From NCBI GenBank assembly GCA_003415625.1, contig PYIU01000003.1, positions 6,324,001-6,388,000 on the forward strand: a stretch of 64,000 bases of DNA. The letters are read 5' to 3'. A program made the translations under genes and the position numbers. This stretch comes from Aquanectria penicillioides (taxonomy: Eukaryota; Ascomycota; Sordariomycetes; Hypocreales; Nectriaceae). Of this stretch, positions 1-12,078 are shown in pieces. A model generated the notes under the pieces. The model was not told the origin of the DNA. It did not search any database and saw nothing but the letters and a program-made list of their open reading frames with translations. Position 1 is the first letter of the stretch; the number at the start of each line of letters is the position of its first letter.

Positions 1-69
1 CACCTAGTGATCTTGTTGCCCCTATCGTCGCTCCAACTCGAGCCGAAAATTCCCCCTTGTTTATTTTGC

Positions 70-2234
70 TTAACCCATGTGGAAGCCTTCATCCTCCATA
101 TCATCATCGCTGCTATCCTCCTCCCCGCTATGAGGTGTATGCATCTCACTGACATCGGCACTGCCCAGCGCGCTCAAGCTGTCGAGGATTCCACCACCGT
201 TGAAGATGGGTGGTGCTGAGGCGGACAGCTCGGCGAGACTGCCGTTCCGGCTCATGGAAGGCTTTTCGGGAAGCTGTTTAAGCAAGCCCGTCGAAATATC
301 AAGCATCGTCATGGCGAACTCGGTAAGGCCCGTACCTTCGCCCGGCTTCGAGCTCACTGAGAGGGTCCAGCGATACTCTCCCAATCGCCGTCGATACCAA
401 TCGGCTTCCTCCCGCCCGGGCGAGGTAGCCCAGAGCAAGGATCCAAAAGTTCCAATGAGAGCAAAGTTAGTTTTGGATGCGAAATACCAAAATGCGCGGA
501 GGTGAATGGGAGTTAGGCGGTTAACGAAGTCCATGGCAGAAATCAGACGAGCTTTGGCGGCGCTACGGCAGATGTGCTGGACATATGGATCAATGCCCGA
601 TGCCGGTGAGGCCAATGATCTAATGATGCGTCGGTGTAGTGTGATTTCCGCCGCAAAGTAGGCCAGGTGCAGATATCCAATGCTCGACAACCGATTGGGA
701 GTTGGGTTGGTGGTGGAGTATGATGAGTCTAACCGTAGCAGTTGAGGCAGACTGCCGTACCATTCCTTGAGTTTTAGCTGGATGGGCTTAGCTAGCGACA
801 GAACAAGTTGTGTGCCCTGGGGACCAGCGTTTGAAACGGTTTGCATCGCCTGCAGAGTGTAAAAGGTATCGAGAATCTCGGATAAAATCTCCGACAGCTG
901 AACCACCCGCATAAATAGCATCCGACCTCGCTCAATGTCCAGCTTTTCCTCCGGGTCGTTCTCATCCCACTCAACATCCGGAAAGTCGTTGGGAGTCAGC
1001 GTCTGGACACCCCAGTTTGTGGAGAAGATGTGCGATGGCCGTCCATGGACGAGGGCACCCCATTTGTCTTGCATGTACAGAGCCCATGCCAGCCGTTTTC
1101 TTAGGCCCTTCTCCCAGGGTGGTATCTTCCAATGCGAGCAATCGAGATGGAGTCCCAGCTCGTGTCCTAGTGCAACCAGTTGGGCGGTTGGGGCCCACTG
1201 ATCGCCTTCAGGCCTCTGAGACAGGAGCAGACCAGCTTGGATGGTGGAAAGCTTGGGCCTGAAACAGGCATCTTCAAGGGTTGTGCGGACCATGCTCTCG
1301 AGCTCCCTGACATTGGGGCGAGGGAGATGGCAGAGCTCATCACTCTGCTCCCACCAATTGATGGCGAGAATATAGACGGCAGCGAGGAGGGGCGGCGAAA
1401 ATTCTCGGTAGGATCGTTCGTACTTTTCTAAGAAGACATGCTTCTGAATGATGGGGAAGCCTGGGTGGACGACGCGGAAGTAGAGATCAATGAGCTTCCG
1501 ACCGTGGGGTGCTACTACGGACTCGACATGGTCGGCATCCTGGGTCACATGCTCGTGGCCTGGAGTGCTGTGGTCGGGAAGCATCAAGAAGGTATCGATA
1601 TCGCTGACCTTGCGGAGGGTGCCTCGGGCCAAGAGGCTCTCGTCGTGCGGATCGAAGGGGGAGAGGTTGATGAGGGAGGGCTCGAAGTCGGTGGTGGGAC
1701 CGATATACTGACTGTAACGGTCGTCCTGAAGTCCCAGCGTTCGCTTCAGCATGGTCGGACCGCCAACATTGGCCATCTCCTCTAGGAAGGAACTGCTAGC
1801 GGCGGTGCTGGAAAGGCTAGAGTTGTGGTTTCGTCGCCTGGATGCGAGACCCGGGGAACTATTCGAGACCAATCATAAGTCAGAGGCGAGGCTTGGAGGC
1901 AAGGGAACATGCATGGTAAGGTTTCTGAGTGAGACGGAGATTTTCAGGCGCACATCAGGGGGATTGGGAGAGGGAAGCGCGGGAGAGAGAGTTGGAAGCG
2001 CGGGACAAGAGGCGCTCGTAAGCACGGGCAGGAAGAGGTGTGAGGTGTGTGGGCGGAAACTAAGTTGTGGGTAAGGTAGATAGGTGAGGAAACAAGGTAA
2101 GTAATGCAATGCAATCAAGCAAGGCTCACCCGCGTGGGGAACAGGCATGGGATGGGATGCGATAGCGACTGATGACTGATGGGGACAGGATGGAGACCGG
2201 GACGGGGGACGGGGGACGGGGGATGGGGTGGATG

Positions 2235-2265
<31 letters not shown>

Positions 2266-2659
2266 GGACTGATAGACTGGTAGACTGATAGACTGACCTT
2301 CTCTTACCACCGCCGATAACGTCGTCCGACGCAGATTCACCGTGGAGTTTCCTCTTACGGGATTGGGGACTACATGCGAGGGAGCATTCGGAACCAGTGA
2401 CTTGGCATGGGACGCAGCCATCCTCGTCGTCGCTCATGATGCAGTTGGCACGCGAGTACCGGCAGGCGAGACAAGGCGGCACGGGGGAGCCGTTGAACGA
2501 CGCCGGCTCGGTTGACGCCGAGCTGTTGGCTGGCAGGCTTCCCTGATTTATCTCGAGCCTGTGAAAGCTGTCCTGGCGATAAGCTGCAGGCTCCAGCCGG
2601 GGAGGCTTTGGCGCAATGGTGATAGGCGCCGTCCTCTGCACCGATGAGGTCTGGGACAT
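70..2659 (-). CDS. tamA: Zn2Cys6 transcriptional activator, TamA/DAL81 type
   Basis: Two exons, 2659-2298 and 1858-70, give 716 aa in frame. The intron uses donor GTCAGT and acceptor AATAG, with a CTGAC branch point. The binuclear zinc cluster lies at residues 63-92 with Cys63, 66, 73, 82, 85 and 92 (CX2CX6CX8CX2CX6C) and contains the acidic CIMSDDEDGC stretch I associate with the TamA/Dal81 family. A KRKL basic patch follows. The fungal-specific transcription factor domain spans roughly residues 240-480, starting near GRKLIDLYFRVVHPGFP. The C-terminus is acidic and Ser-rich. In Aspergillus and yeast this family co-activates nitrogen-catabolic genes (GABA, allantoin and urea use) with pathway-specific regulators and the GATA factor AreA/Gln3; that role is inferred here. 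The start is the first ATG after a pyrimidine-rich leader. The intron, 439 nt, is long for this genome and contains a GATA microsatellite. A 6.8-kb upstream spacer contains no recognisable gene. Confidence 0.88.
2235..2265 (+). repeat. GATA tetranucleotide microsatellite in the tamA intron
   Basis: Seven uninterrupted GATA units plus GAT, followed to about 2296 by degenerate GATAGACTG-like units. It lies wholly inside the intron of the TamA-like gene, close to the splice donor. The same sequence is the core recognition site of fungal GATA factors. Whether that matters is unknown. Confidence 0.9.
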
Positions 2660-5600
2660 GATGGCGGGGGAGGAGAGAGAGAAGGGGGGGAGGGGTGCAG
2701 ACGGGATGCGACAGGGCTTCCGAGGGAAGGGAATCCAATCCAACGCCAGGGCAGCTAGAGGCCTGCCTGTTTGGAGGATCTGGTGCAGTGAAGCCGCCAA
2801 CGTCAAGCAACCAGCGTCGAAGGATTGGCGATGGTGGTTGTGCGTTGCCGTCAGGGCCTCCGGGGCGGGCGCGGGGAGGGCTCAGGACGCCCGTTGCCCA
2901 AGGATGGACGGGCGCTGGAATTGATGAGCCTCAATGGGTTTCGTCCCCGTGTCGAGCTTGTGCGTTGTACTGTACTGCACTGCACTGTACGCTGGCGTTG
3001 ACGTTTTGCGATAAAGCTTTGGGGGGCGGCACACACGAAGGCGTGTGAGTTGGAGATGGTGGTGATAGCGATGACAGACACACACGAAAAAAAAAAGGCC
3101 CCACGCACGGCGGGCGACAGTGACGCAATGTGCCTGGGAGCTACGACCAGTGAGCAGCGAGCAACGCGATTAACGATAGCTAATACAGCAACGTTATGCA
3201 AACGGGATTGACGATGGAATGAGCCAAAGCCAGTGCCAGTGCCGAGAGGCTTGTAGCTCGGAGAGGCAATGGTTGGTGCGAGATAACAATCTGGGGAAGC
3301 GGAGAGGGATGGGACGGGGAAGGGGGATAGGGATATGCGAAGGTGAGAGAAAAAAAGATAAGAGAAGAGTTGTGTAAGTAAGTCCCCAGTACGATGTAAG
3401 TGGTTGAATGAGTGATGTGTGAGCCACGAGTGGGATCCGAGCGGCCGGGATACTAAGGTAGGGAAGCTTGGATGGCGGGCGCAGATGGGCGCCGATGGGG
3501 ACCGTCGTCAGACGGGAGACCGGGGGGGTTAGCTGATAAGGCGGGCAAGCGGGGAGGACACTCAGACGGGGATTAGTGGGATCGAGTGGATAAGTGAGTG
3601 AGTCCCTGCTTGTCAAACCAATGTCCGGTTCTTGTCCGTCGGTTTCTGTTGCAGCATGTAATTACTGGATGTTTGTCCCTTCACAGATAGTGAGGTCGTG
3701 ATGTGTGCGTCTGTGTAGCACCGAGGCGTTGCAAAGATGACAAACCGATGACAGCCACCCGACGCACTCTGAGATGCGAGACGGGATGTCGGGCGATAGA
3801 GCGACGCAGCCGGAGTGGGTGAACTGTGGTTCGGTGCGCCCGCTGCTGCTGATGTTGCGTTTGTTCTTTTTTGATGCTGCTGCTTGGCTGCTTCCGGCGC
3901 CGTCTCGCTCCAAGGGGGTGTGAGATTCACAGAGGTGTGTGGTGTGTGGCGTGGGAATAAGTGAGATACCTATGAGAGGGGCGCAGGTAGGGCAAGGGAA
4001 AAAAGAATGGATCGAGGCCTCTGTAACTGTAACTTTGGGCGGACCTGGGGCCCTTCCTTGTCTTGCTTTGGCCTTGAGGAGGGACCCTGGGGGAACCGGG
4101 GTTGAAAGTGGGTTCGGAAATGCAGTGAAGCCTGGGGTTTTGGCTCTGCTTTGTGCTGCTTTGCTCTGTGCTGTTGTGGCCTTGAACTTGGTGCACAGGT
4201 GATCTTGATAGGCAGATAGAGTAATCTTGGTTTGATCTGATTCGGGGGCCCTCTCTCTCCGAGCGATGATGACTGCCCTTCTTACCCGTTGCAGTTAAGC
4301 AAGGGGTGTGGCGGGGACCGCGGAAAAATGATGGAGGGGTGAATAATTATCGATAGAGCACTCGCGCAAGTGATGGACTTGGATGGGGAGATCTTGCTTT
4401 GAGGTAACCAGGACCAGATAAGCTAACCTATCGGCGTCACTGGAAAACGGGTGGTTTGGGGCTAAAAAGGGCCCTCAGTCGCCCGCACAAGCGTGACACG
4501 ACGTCGCTGCTGACTTGCCGCCGTGTAAGCAGGGCTAGAGGGGCATAAAGTGTTTGGAGAGGCCCTTCAACGACGAAACCAGAGCAAAGGGGGGTTTTCG
4601 CTGCTGGATCGGCGACGACACAATGGAGAGATTCGCGCAGAAGAGGAGGAAGAGGGGGAGCGAAAGCGCAAAAGAGGAGCAAGAACAAGAGGAAAATGCA
4701 AAGGGTTGACAAGAGGGATTCGAAGACGTAAAAGAAACGGCGACGCCAAAGACTCATGTCTGGCTTGCCTACCTACCTAGCAAAAAAGTGAAAATGGATG
4801 GAACGAGGCAATGACAGACATGTGAGAAAGGGTACCTGGGCTCCAATGCGGAATGCGGCAAAGCTGGAGGTATCCCTAAAGCGACTCCAAGTCCCTGGAC
4901 AAGACCGCTCACCCCCAACCGGAGTAGTTGGCCCCGATGGGGATGGGGTGTGGGTTGGGAATGGGAACGGGAATGGCAATTGGGGGGGGGGGAGACTTAG
5001 GTACCCTACCTGTACGTACCATACCTCAGCAGTAGGTTCGTAGCGCTTCCATACCTCATTTACTGACACTCTTTTTCCTTTCCCAGACGTGGCGGGATGT
5101 GACAAGACAAAAGAGTCATGGACATGGGACAACCGCCCGCACCAGCATTGGGCTCTGGCTCTGGCTCTGGCTGGCGCTGGCGCTGGCGCCTTTGTCAATT
5201 CATTGCGTGGCAGCACTGATGCTTCAACCCACAAAGGCCGCTCACCGCACGTCCAGCTCTGTGCCGTGCCATGCTCTGTTGCTTGTCCTTGTCAAGCACA
5301 GGCGAAAAAAGCCGGAGTTCCCCCCCAGGTCCTGGATGTCCAGGGCCCGGCCCAAGACTGGCTCGGGCTTTCTGGGGATTCCATTGATTTGGGCTGCTCT
5401 CTGTTTGATCCGCCATCGAATGGATCCTCCATGAGCCATAGAGGATCCGAACCGTATTTTTGTTGCCTTTCCTGGTTTCGACCCAACCCTTGGCCGACGG
5501 CGCGGAGCCTACCGATGAGAGGATGGGTATCAGCACTTGCGAGTAACTTAGTACGTAAGTTACGCAGTTAGTTGGTGGGTAAAGTTCGCTTTGTCTTCTG

Positions 5601-7269
5601 GCCGCCATGTCAGGCAAGGGACTGACAAGTGCCCCACCACATGTCGCGGAAAAGGGTATACGACGCCAAACGCCGCATCGCGTCAAGGACGAGACGGCAT
5701 CGATACATGTTGGTCGATATTAGTTACAAACACACAAGCATGTAAACAGGCATTCCGGAAATATACCAACCAAGGATTTCTCGGTTGTCGATACCTACAT
5801 CGCAGAAGCTGCGCCTTTCAGCGCCCCTCCCTCCCAGCCTCATGCGGAAGAGGGGCCCCCGGGTCCTCGTCCTGCTCTCGCTCAATCTCCGAATAACACA
5901 CAAGCCGGGTGTGGCATCCGGGGAAGGGAGCCAGAAGCACCAGGAGAAGGAAGGGGAAGGGTAGGGTAGGGGGGAGGGGCGTGTGATTCCCGGGCCATAC
6001 ATGTGCCTATCAATCGTCCATCAAACTAGAGATGGGGATAATGAAGATGGATCCCCAGAACTAGAAATGGGACGAGACCGACGTAAGGGGATGGTTGATT
6101 TCTCCGCGGTGTTGGCGGCGAACGGTATTGGCATGATACTGCATCCCCATACTTCGTGCCGGACATAGTACCCATACCAATAATCTCCATTAATCCCCAT
6201 CTCCGTGGCGTTCGTGCGCTTCGCTTCAGCATCGGTTCAGACGCTGGCTGGGCTGGGCTGGGCTTGCGGATCCGGTGGCCGAGCCCCGGACGAGATGTGA
6301 AAGTGCGTGCGTGCGTGCGTAACGGTGCGATGCTCCCCCCCAGGCCGAGGAAAGATGAGCCTGATCAATCAGAGCAGAGCGAAAGAGAAACAAAAGACCA
6401 TGGTAGCCGTATCCGGAGGAGCCACTTGGGGCCAGTGGCCCAGTAGCCAGGGCCAGTATTCGACATGTCAAAGTGGTCGCGCGCACCCCGAGTCGCGAGC
6501 AAGCAAGCAAGCAAGCAGCAGGCTTATCTCTGGGCGGGAAGCGTAGAGGAGATAGAAATACATAATGGCAAAAGATAATCAGTAATGAAATAGTAGATAG
6601 ATAGATAAAACAAAAGGGACCAACGAAACAAAAAACCCTCTCTCCCGTCTTCAACAACCAGTCGCAACTCGTTGAATCCGCCCAGCAACTGCAGCGTCAA
6701 GGTCTAAGTGACTTGGAGGCGCTGCGACGGGTGTTGCGAAAGGCGTGTATGCGGTACCTGGAAATGCCCCGTCCGACAGTCCTTGGCCATGGGCGCAGGG
6801 AGACGCCGATTACCAAATGGAAAAGGCATTTGAGGCCATGTCTTCCCTCATTCTGCATGGTCCGGCAGTTGCTCTAACGTAATGGCTCCTTCCGGGGCCC
6901 GGGGTGGAGGGGAAGACGTACAGGCCTAGACCCAGGGCCCGCAAGCCCAACAGAGGCTGCAGTGGGTGGTTGCGCGCACTGCGCTGCAACAAGGCCATAT
7001 TTTACTGCTACACCATCAGGCGCTGGCTCATCCGATCCCAAAGTCACTTACCGAGGCGCCAGCTAGGAGACACAGCGCCGTGAACCACGCACCTTGTCTC
7101 GCGTTCCGTGTTGCGTCCATTAATAAGAGCTGCTGTCTGGATCCTTCATTCCGCCTCCACCACCGCCGCCGCCGCCGCTGGATGCACAAGACAGACCCTT
7201 GCAGCAGGCGGCTAAATTAACCTTTTGCCGGGGGCTGTTGCAGCTCTTGTCGAGGCACTGAGCACAGAA

Positions 7270-7300
<31 letters not shown>

Positions 7301-9512
7301 CAGAGAGGGCCCAGCGACCTTTGGTTTCCAGGTACAGGCCGGAACTGGAAGTTTGAACCTCGCCAAAGATGGAGCCACAATAACTAATATCTAGATAACC
7401 AGATATTCCTGGTCTCCTGCCATCAGCCAATCCAGCCAAGAGGCTGGAAATGACTTTTTCCGGGAACTGCGCATTCTCGTCCGATGCATCTCAGCTTCAA
7501 GCAAAGCCACACCACGTCGTATCGCAACTTGACTAATCGCACAGCACTTCGCCATGCCGCCGCAGACTTGGGGAATCGGTTGGTTATGGTCAAGTAGGTA
7601 ATCATTACCTATCCAAATATTCCAAGATCCAATCTTCATTGCACCTCCAGCTAGTATCCGTATATCCATCCACACGCACACTAATGACAATCCTCTCATC
7701 TTCATCCACCACCCGTTTCGCGCCGTCGCCGATGGCCACCCGAGACGCTTCACTCTCCCCCATCCGTCCTCGACTGCCACCCTAGTTCCCTCGTTACGGC
7801 GACTTCCTTTAGGCCCTCCCTAGTTACAGTGGCAATCCTAGTAGCTGGAACGAATTCGGGCACCCCTGTTTTGCCTCTAGTCGTTGCAGTTAGAGGGCGA
7901 ATTCTATAAACAGGGGAGAAAATACAGTGAGAAAGCCCAAAAACACCCCTGCAAAGACATGAAGAAAAGCCCCAGTTATCCGTCGATTTTCACATTGGTG
8001 TTCCAGTTACTAGGATTACTGCTGTAGTTCCCTGGTTCCCCGTCTTTCTTTGCTCCCCCATCTTATGCCAGCCCGTCCCTCACTGTGACACTGACCCCAT
8101 CTGCTGACATTCGCCCGCTTTGACACCACAATCGCCATCCCCGTCGCTCCGGAGCCGCCCACCGCTCTCGGCGTCGTCCCGGCCCCTTTCCTCCCGCCGA
8201 GCAATTATTTTCAACCTCGACGCATACGTGACTACTCCCGACATGCTCCGATGCCGCCGAGCACGGGGATTTCCCTCCCTCACTGGCTACTAGCCACCTC
8301 ATTCAACCCATTACCATCAACTTATTCCCGGTCGGGCAGGAGGCCGGCCATCATCCTTCGTCCATTTCGTCGTGTCGTGTCATGAATCGATAAGACACGA
8401 ATGCATGATGCAACACAATGAGTAACCACACCGTATCGTGTCGCTGTGCCATTCATTCTCTTACCCAACCACTTCCCCTCCCCCCAGCGAGCAAAGGCTC
8501 GGGTACGGAGTACGTGGCCGATTGGCCTCACCGCACGCCAATATTCCCTTTACCTCTGCCAGACCTCTAAAACATTTCCGTCATCGCTGGCCGCTTCGAA
8601 AGCCGTTCCGGCCCTCCACACTCTCATGTCCAAATACACCGTCCATGATTGGTCTTCCAGGCGGCCCCATGTTTCTTTTTTTGGGGGAGAGGCTGCCAAT
8701 GGAACCCTCCTCTGCGACCCGAATACGTCCCATGTCCCTGACGTACAGTCCCTTGGCCAAGACTTGGCTTCAATGTAGGTGCGTCCCGCATGCGCGCCTA
8801 TCGAGGCGGCCCTGGCTTACTGAAACCAGCATCTACCCACCCAAACCCTCGGCTGCACCCATTCGTCGTCCACCTCGATCTTGACCCAGCGTGCCGCCTT
8901 GCAGACCGGTGTCGTGGGGGCGCCAGGGGGGTGGCCAATGCTCCTGCACAGACCGACTCATCTTGCCAAGACCTCAGCGTCATCGTTCGCTTGTCCGGGG
9001 CACCGGGTTGAGGGTTTGAGAGGGTTTTGATGGTTTGAGGCTGTATAATGTCCTCAGCCTGAGATGAGACAGGCAAGGTACGCCGACATATAGTAAGGCT
9101 CCAACCTCCACCCGCCAGACCATCGATCCATTTCCCGATTCTGGAAGCGGTGAAGCTTTTCCCAATCGCCATGACTGGTGGCTCTGGATCAGAAAATTAC
9201 TCGCGCTCTCTCTGTCTCACTGTCTCTGCTTCTCTCTCTCTCCATCCCCTGTCGTGTGTCTGGCTCCAGACAAACACACTCACTTACTTACTTACATCAA
9301 CGACCCTGGCTTGGTGGAGCCCCGGCTTTCTGAATCCCAAGGGACTCGTCTACACCACGTGAGTGTGGGGATGTACCACCAATTTACTGGTCACCGCACG
9401 AGATTCATCTCCAAATTTGGCTCGTGGTCACTTTCCCCATGTCTTGAGTATTTCTTGTTATTCATCGTCGGAGATCTGCTGAATCCGAATTCATGACATC
9501 GCCACGCTTCCA
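2660..9512. other. 6.8-kb gene-poor spacer upstream of tamA
   Basis: No open frame here looks like a conserved protein. Frames of up to about 160 codons occur on both strands, but they are low-complexity and overlap one another. The part next to the tamA start is pyrimidine-rich on the minus strand and is probably its promoter and leader. Simple repeats include GGCTCT/GGCGCT units near 5152-5190, an 11-G run at 4982-4992, GTGC units near 6303-6320, AAGC units near 6499-6516 and a GA tract near 7269-7303. Non-coding transcripts cannot be excluded. Confidence 0.6.
7269..7303. repeat. GA dinucleotide microsatellite
   Basis: About a dozen consecutive GA units with an AAAGAGACAGAGAG tail, in the intergenic spacer. 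No gene is associated with it. Confidence 0.85.
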
Positions 9513-10439
9513 CTAGGATCGCTCCGGTTGCGTCCAGACCATCGTCCTTTCAGTATAGCGCTCCGTTGGTTCACTAGACCCACGTGGCGGCAGCGTCATT
9601 TCGAGTTCCTGCCGAATATCGAAGCCAAGTTTCTGGTAGAACGTAACGGCGTTCATCGTCGCCTCAAGCACTGCCGGAACTCCCTCCGCGCCAGCCCTGC
9701 CCTGCACATCTCGTAATAGTCCCGACGCAGCTCCTCGGCCGCTCCATTCAGGATGGGTGCAGAGATACGTCACATCTAGAGGAAGCAATCCGTTAGTGTC
9801 AGAAAGGCTGTGGCGTCCCAAAGCGGCTACCCGAAGAATTTTCTCGGGCACTTCAAATTGAGTTGGGCTCAGGCAACGAGTTGGCTCAACCAACAGAAGC
9901 GCGTTGACAATTGACAACTCATGCATGAGCTCGACGCAAGACAAGGGGACTAGCTTCGCCGGTCTGAGAAGGACCGTGGCAGATCCACTGAGATGACATC
10001 TCTGCGCTGGCGCGTGCTCCCGCTCCTGGTAAGTGAGAAAAATGAGTGACTTACGGTAATGTGCCCGGTCGCCCAGAACCTGCCGCCTAGCCTTCTTGGT
10101 GAGTTCAGCGTACGAGTCTAGGTACTCGCGTCGGCAACATCCCGGGACTTCTTCCTCATGCTCCGTCTCTTCTTCGTCGGGCCGCCTCTGCCGCTGGACA
10201 TTCCACTTGACAAAGCCTGCTAGCTTTCCGGTGTCGGGATCCCGAGCCACCAAAACCCCTTTCTTGTCGTCGGTAATATGATCTAGAGTGTCTTCGCAAA
10301 GCCATTTACGAAGGAATTGGCGAGCCTCGGCGTTTGGGAATTGTGCGTGCATTAACAAGTTGGGGTCCATGGCAGCAAGATGGATGCTCGCCACTTCCGC
10401 GGCGTCTTTCTCTGAGGGAACAGCGATATTGAACACCAT
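9513..10439 (-). CDS. GNAT-family N-acetyltransferase
   Basis: Two exons, 10439-10055 and 9775-9513, give 215 aa. The intron (9776-10054) has consensus donor GTAAGT, branch CACTAAC and acceptor CTCTAG. Its middle stays open in one frame, so the unspliced frame looks longer, but only the spliced form gives a compact GNAT fold. Residues after the junction read HVTYLCTHPEWSGRGAASGLL, containing the acetyl-CoA-binding motif A (R/Q-x-x-G-x-G/A, here SGRGAA). A motif-B-like NAVTFYQKLGF follows near the C-terminus. The N-terminal part includes ARDPDTGKLAGFVKW, a typical GNAT beta-strand pair, and an acidic EEETEHEEE linker. The start at 10439 was chosen because homology-like sequence begins there; an ATG further upstream is in frame but adds low-quality sequence. 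The substrate cannot be read from the sequence. It is a single-copy, cytosolic-looking protein without a signal peptide. Confidence 0.8.
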   Translation of the reverse strand: MVFNIAVPSEKDAAEVASIHLAAMDPNLLMHAQFPNAEARQFLRKWLCEDTLDHITDDKKGVLVARDPDTGKLAGFVKWNVQRQRRPDEEETEHEEEVPGCCRREYLDSYAELTKKARRQVLGDRAHYRKSLIFLTYQEREHAPAQRCHLSGSATVLLRPAKLVPLSCVELMHELSIVNALLLVEPTRCLSPTQFEVPEKILRVAALGRHSLSDTNGLLPLDVTYLCTHPEWSGRGAASGLLRDVQGRAGAEGVPAVLEATMNAVTFYQKLGFDIRQELEMTLPPRGSSEPTERYTERTMVWTQPERS

Positions 10440-12078
10440 GATTTCGAAACAAGAAGATTGATTGAGTTGTAAGTGAATCCGATGGTGGGAAGGCGAAACG
10501 GGCCAACCAGAGTGAGCGTGGTGTAGAAAACCAAACCAAACCCCGTGGGGCGTCATGTGATCGGAGGCTTCAAGCCACCGTAACTGGAGCTGTATTGGTT
10601 GAAACTGGAAAATATTGAAAGCCAGTCAAAGAAATTTGGAATCGAATCATCATGATTGATAATTGGGGTGTAAGGCCCTTCTTTTTCACATATATGCTAG
10701 TATCCGAACAACTTGGGCTGTCCCCATTTCCTTTTTTTCGCTTGATACTCCTGCCTCGCAGATAATATCGTAAGCCTCTGTTATTTGGAGTTGCTCGGCT
10801 AGCTATGACTAGAGGCAATTTAACTCAACATAGGTAGGGAACTAAATGAACTTAGGCGAAAGAGCGGCGAAATTGGTCTAATTTAGCCAAGTCTCCTAAG
10901 ATGAAACTGAAGCTGCAGCACTGTAATGTAAGCGGCGCATGTCTATGGTCTGGGTTTCATTCCACGAAGGCCTATTGCCCAAGACTCAATGCAACAACTC
11001 ATTTCAAACAAGTCAAAAACCTGCTTAAACTCTAGTGAAGACTCAACTCTAGCCCTTTGTCATCAGCTATTAGAAAGGGGCTATTGCTACATCTCACATC
11101 TCATTGAGAGAAGTCAACCAGACCATTGCCGGTTGCAACTAAGCACATAATAATTGTAGGTCAGGCGATTCTGAGCATACCTCCCAATATCTAACGCCTA
11201 AGAAAAACTCTTCGGCGCCCATATCAACGGTTGTCTTTATATCCTAGTTTCATGCTGTTGGCGTATTTGAGACGAGATCGGCCGCGAATGGGACATGGGC
11301 AAATTGATACTTAGCTATGCATTAAAAGGATGAAGAATACTCTTGAAAACAGTGTATGACATTGACTTCTGGAACTCCAAGTTTGCAAAATAGCCACATA
11401 CTAAGTTCGAAAGTTAACTTATGACGGAGATGAAATGTCTGCTAGTGTTCCGGATGCATTGAGCGTGGGCTGAAAACCACTGGAGTCCTCCGCCCAAGAA
11501 GAACCAGGACCATGAAGCCAGCATTCGCCTTTTTTACAATCGCTTTGTATATTCTTTTGAAAGCAATGAAAGAATCAATTACAACATGACCAAGAGTTGA
11601 TTGAAGTTCTTTGGGTTCACCTCAACTTTGAAGAATGTTGTTGGCTAGGAGGCCTAGCAGATGGATCAAAGAGAACCGACCGAGTCCATGCGTCGTGACG
11701 CACTAAAGATCCAATTCAGATAGCATTGTAGATCTATTAGATAGGAATAGCCTAGGACTCATCCTAAAGCACGATGAACTACATTTACTCGTTCACTTGA
11801 ACAAACTCGCAGCTGCCCCGATTCTATTTCTCAGCAAATAATTGAAGACGATTCAATCTATGAATACATAATCTCCAAACGTACATAGGCTCACATACAT
11901 AATGAGCCAGCAACTACCATTATCAAGATGGATTTTAGTCATCATTTATCCACGAGGGCGGTCCGACCCATAAGAATATACCGAGAAAAACCCAGACCAT
12001 TAAACCTCAAGCGCCGGGTCGGCTGGAACCCCGGATGCTCTCTTCCCATCTCTTACAGGCTGGGATGTGTCTTTCTCT
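10440..12078. other. AT-rich intergenic island between GNAT and tyrosinase genes
   Basis: About 1.6 kb without a credible gene. From about 10800 to 11930 no frame reaches 60 codons on either strand, and base composition is visibly more AT-rich (several lines are near 33-45% G+C by eye) than the surrounding sequence. This fits a decayed repeat, possibly mutated by RIP, but no terminal repeats or transposase remnants are recognisable. Confidence 0.55.

Noticed and set aside
1873..2421. 182-codon minus-strand frame over the tamA intron
   Set aside because: It is low-complexity (from the GATA repeat), overlaps the first tamA exon in another frame and lacks any domain.
9776..10054. Unspliced 347-codon version of the GNAT gene
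   Set aside because: The middle segment has perfect intron signals (GTAAGT, CACTAAC, CTCTAG), and removing it rejoins the acetyltransferase fold.
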